Assembly: GCA_900772695.1 (NCBI GenBank)
Contig: CAAGRO010000451.1
Location: 1 to 20,191 of the forward strand
DNA length: 20,191 bases
Reading direction: 5' to 3'
Source: an uncultured Oribacterium sp.
GTDB taxonomy: Bacteria; Bacillota; Clostridia; Lachnospirales; Lachnospiraceae
The notes under the pieces are model-generated. The model was not told the DNA's origin. It ran no database searches and saw nothing but the letters and a program-made list of their open reading frames with translations. Below, in pieces: positions 18,473 through 20,191 of the stretch; position 1 is the first letter of the stretch; each line of letters begins with the position of its first letter. Made by a program: the position numbers and the translations under genes.

Positions 18473-18500
18473 ATTATAGCGCGGCTGTTAGCACTTTCAA
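18473..18500 (-). promoter_or_regulatory. clpB promoter
   Basis: On the minus strand -35 TTGAAA (18495-18500) and -10 TATAAT (18473-18478) are separated by 16 bp, a near-consensus vegetative promoter. The -35 lies inside the CIRCE operator. A strong AAGGAGG site follows at 18447-18453. Confidence 0.8.
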
Positions 18501-18514
18501 GTGTCGAGTGCTAA
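18488..18514. promoter_or_regulatory. CIRCE operator (HrcA site)
   Basis: TTAGCACTT, a 9-nt spacer, GAGTGCTAA. This is the consensus CIRCE inverted repeat with one arm mismatch. It overlaps the clpB -35 box, so HrcA binding would block transcription until heat or folding stress removes the repressor. No CtsR-type GGTCAAA repeat is seen near the gene. Confidence 0.93.
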
Positions 18515-18552
18515 CAAAAATATAAATTTTTTATAACGTAAATCGTTCAGTC

Positions 18553-18781
18553 AGAGGCCCCGGAGGACCGAAAGCAGAAGCCATACGGAGAGCTCGTGAA
18601 TAAATCAAAATCGGCCCATTAGAACCAGTTGGAGTAATTTTTCCTTAGCACCCTCCGCAACACTGAGTTTCCATGAAGGAAACTCAGTCGTTTGCGGAGG
18701 GCCTACTGGTTCTTATGGGCCGATTTTTGATTTTTCCGAGCTCAGAGTACTGTGCTTCTGCTTCCGGTCCTCTGGAGCTCT
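18553..18781. repeat. Large imperfect palindrome (element C)
   Basis: A 229-bp hairpin-forming element, nearly the same length as element B and in inverted orientation to it. Left-arm CAGAAGCCATACGGAGAGCT matches the reverse complement of B's right arm, and its right arm read in reverse (AGCACAGTACTCTGAGCTCG) matches B's left arm. The inner stem (AAAATCGGCCCAT with ATGGGCCGATTTT) has a different sequence from B's but still pairs, and CCCTCCGCAA with TTGCGGAGGG and GAGTTTCC with GGAAACTC replace B's pairs in step. It begins 21 nt after the stop of the phosphosugar mutase gene. Confidence 0.85.
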
Positions 18782-18802
18782 ATTCGTTGTCTGTATATCC
18801 CA

Positions 18803-20191
18803 TCACTTCATGCGATCACTGAGTTCGGCGGCGATGGCGGCCTCGCAGGCTTCTGCGGCAGCCTGGTTCTCCGCGCTGATGGAGATATAGAGCTTCAGCT
18901 TCGGCTCGGTGCCGGACGGGCGTACCACGACGGAGCAGTGGTCGCTCAGCAGGTACTTGAGGACGTCCGACTTCGGAAGTCCGTCGAGCCCCGGCAGGTA
19001 ATCGAGGACCTTCTCCACCTTCTTTCCGGCGAAGGCCGTCGGCGCATCCGTACGGAAGTGCTGCATGATCTTCTGCATCTTCTCAAAGCCGGCGGATCCC
19101 TCGAAGGTGAAGCTGTGGAGGGTGTTCAGGCAGTAGCCGTACTCTGCATAGAGCGCCTGCAGGCGGTCGAGGAGGCTCAGGCCCTGCGACTTATAGAAGC
19201 AGAACATCTCGCAGATCATGAGGGCGCCGTCGACAGCATCCTTATCACGGACATAGCTGCCGGTGAGGTAGCCGTAGCTCTCCTCGAAGCCGAAGACATA
19301 GCGCTCCGGATGGCCCTCCTTCTCGAGCCGTCCGATCTGCTCACCGATGAACTTGAAGCCGGTCAGGACATTGACGGTTTCGACGCCGTAGTGCGCGGCG
19401 ATGCGCTCTGCGAGGTCCATGGTCACGATGGTCTTCACCATCACCGGATCCTTCGGAAGCGTTCCGTGCTTCGTTCGCTGCGCGAGGATGTAGTCCAGCA
19501 GCAGGATACCGGTCTCGTTACCGCTCAGAAGCTGGTAGCTTCCGTCTTCGCTTCGTACGGCGATGCCGACACGGTCACAGTCCGGATCGGTCGCGAGCAG
19601 GAGGTCCGCCTGTACGCGCGCCGCATAGTCCATGCCGAGGGCCATCGCTTCCCTGATCTCCGGGTTCGGATACGGGCAGGTCGGGAAGTGACCGTCCGGC
19701 ATCTCCTGCTCCTTCACGAGTGTGATGTTCGTGTAGCCGCACTCCCGGAGGATCCGGGTCACCGGTGCACGACCGGTGCCGTTCAGCGGTGAGTAAACGA
19801 TCGCCACGTTTCGGTCAATGCTGTCGTCCGGACCAAGTACGGACTGCTTCTTTACATTTTCCACGAAGTCAGTATACACGGCTTCGCCGATCCAGAAGAT
19901 TCGGCCCGGTGCGGTCAGACGAGCTTCCGCTGCGGTGTCGTCAGCGCTGGCTGTACTGTCTGCCTGCGATGCAGTGGCATCCGACGCTGCAGGGGGCGTG
20001 GCGATGTCTGCGGCGGAGACATTGGCCTCGGCCGTGTCACGGGTGCCGGCGATCTCGAAGTCCGCCATGCGGATGTCCGTGAAGATATCGAGGGCCTCGA
20101 TTTCCGCGAGGATCTCGGCGGCGGCCTCGGTCGTGATCTGGCAGCCATCGGCGCCATATACCTTGTAGCCGTTGTACTTCGCCGGGTTGTG
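18803..20191 (-). CDS. pgcA: Phosphoglucomutase/phosphomannomutase, PgcA-like (5' end outside the window)
   Basis: Interconverts hexose 6-phosphates and 1-phosphates; it probably supplies glucose-1-phosphate to RfbF. The frame is open to the right edge, where the visible part begins HNPAKYNGYKVYGADGCQIT, the segment just after the catalytic Ser of the family's T-A-S-H-N-P motif. The first Met inside the window (20068) is therefore internal. The 462 visible residues hold the metal loop TDPDCDRVG, sugar-binding GFEESYGYL and the C-terminal phosphate site RPSGTEPKLKLY. An insertion of roughly 40 residues rich in Ala, Ser, Thr and Asp (about 19912-20050) separates DIFTDIRMADF from the RIFWIGE segment and is unusual for the family. 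Element C follows the stop by 21 nt. Confidence 0.93.
   Translation of the reverse strand, partial: HNPAKYNGYKVYGADGCQITTEAAAEILAEIEALDIFTDIRMADFEIAGTRDTAEANVSAADIATPPAASDATASQADSTASADDTAAEARLTAPGRIFWIGEAVYTDFVENVKKQSVLGPDDSIDRNVAIVYSPLNGTGRAPVTRILRECGYTNITLVKEQEMPDGHFPTCPYPNPEIREAMALGMDYAARVQADLLLATDPDCDRVGIAVRSEDGSYQLLSGNETGILLLDYILAQRTKHGTLPKDPVMVKTIVTMDLAERIAAHYGVETVNVLTGFKFIGEQIGRLEKEGHPERYVFGFEESYGYLTGSYVRDKDAVDGALMICEMFCFYKSQGLSLLDRLQALYAEYGYCLNTLHSFTFEGSAGFEKMQKIMQHFRTDAPTAFAGKKVEKVLDYLPGLDGLPKSDVLKYLLSDHCSVVVRPSGTEPKLKLYISISAENQAAAEACEAAIAAELSDRMK

Noticed and set aside
18553..18781. MITE or insertion-sequence remnant
   Set aside because: There are inverted repeats but no flanking target-site duplication around B, C or D, no transposase remnant, and a placement too regular after stop codons. 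A MITE origin cannot be fully excluded from one window.
18803..20068. A complete 421-residue mutase starting at 20068
   Set aside because: The frame continues to the window edge and encodes family-specific sequence (HNPAKYNGYKVYG), so this Met is internal and the gene is cut by the edge.

Overview
The window is a GC-rich stretch of a Gram-positive, probably clostridial (Lachnospiraceae-like) chromosome. This placement is inferred from the purine-rich Shine-Dalgarno sites, the HrcA/CIRCE control of clpB, the long PgcA-type phosphosugar mutase and the secreted Thr/Asn-rich protein. No rRNA, tRNA, transposase, integrase or CRISPR array is visible. Every gene I can support lies on the minus strand, so transcription runs from right to left.

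From right to left the layout is as follows. (1) A phosphoglucomutase/phosphomannomutase cut by the right edge (18803 to the edge). (2) clpB (15849-18437) with a sigma-A-type promoter overlapped by a CIRCE operator. (3) A small secreted low-complexity protein ending near an incomplete LPSTG sorting motif (14685-15512). (4) A nine-gene surface-polysaccharide operon (14263 down to 130): a Wzt-type ABC ATPase with a C-terminal glycan-binding domain; a 1232-residue multidomain protein (methyltransferase-like, kinase-like, coiled coil, GT2, GT4); a GT2 glycosyltransferase; two polytopic GT-C-like membrane proteins; rfbF, rfbG and rfbH, which make a CDP-activated 3,6-dideoxyhexose precursor; and a LicD-family phosphotransferase.

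The genes fit one job. The mutase can supply glucose-1-phosphate. RfbF, RfbG and RfbH convert it to CDP-glucose, then the 4-keto-6-deoxy sugar, then the 3-deoxy intermediate. The glycosyltransferases build the glycan, LicD and the kinase-like domain may add phosphate groups, and the Wzt-type ATPase would power export. Three expected partners are not in the window: the Wzm permease, the reductase (E3) that works with RfbH, and a final 4-ketoreductase.

Two observations stand out. First, four imperfect palindromes of about 230-290 bp (one cut by the left edge) lie 4 to about 22 nt after the stop codon of the last gene of each of the four transcription units, and nowhere inside the nine-gene operon. 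Two of them differ by paired changes that keep the stem intact, so the folded shape appears to be conserved. Second, the 1232-residue protein carries the domain order of the WbdD chain terminator (methyltransferase, kinase, coiled coil) fused to two glycosyltransferases, next to a Wzt with a glycan-binding domain. This suggests a single-polypeptide polymerase and terminator with built-in length control. A third, weaker theme is that several unrelated proteins carry hydrophilic low-complexity insertions.
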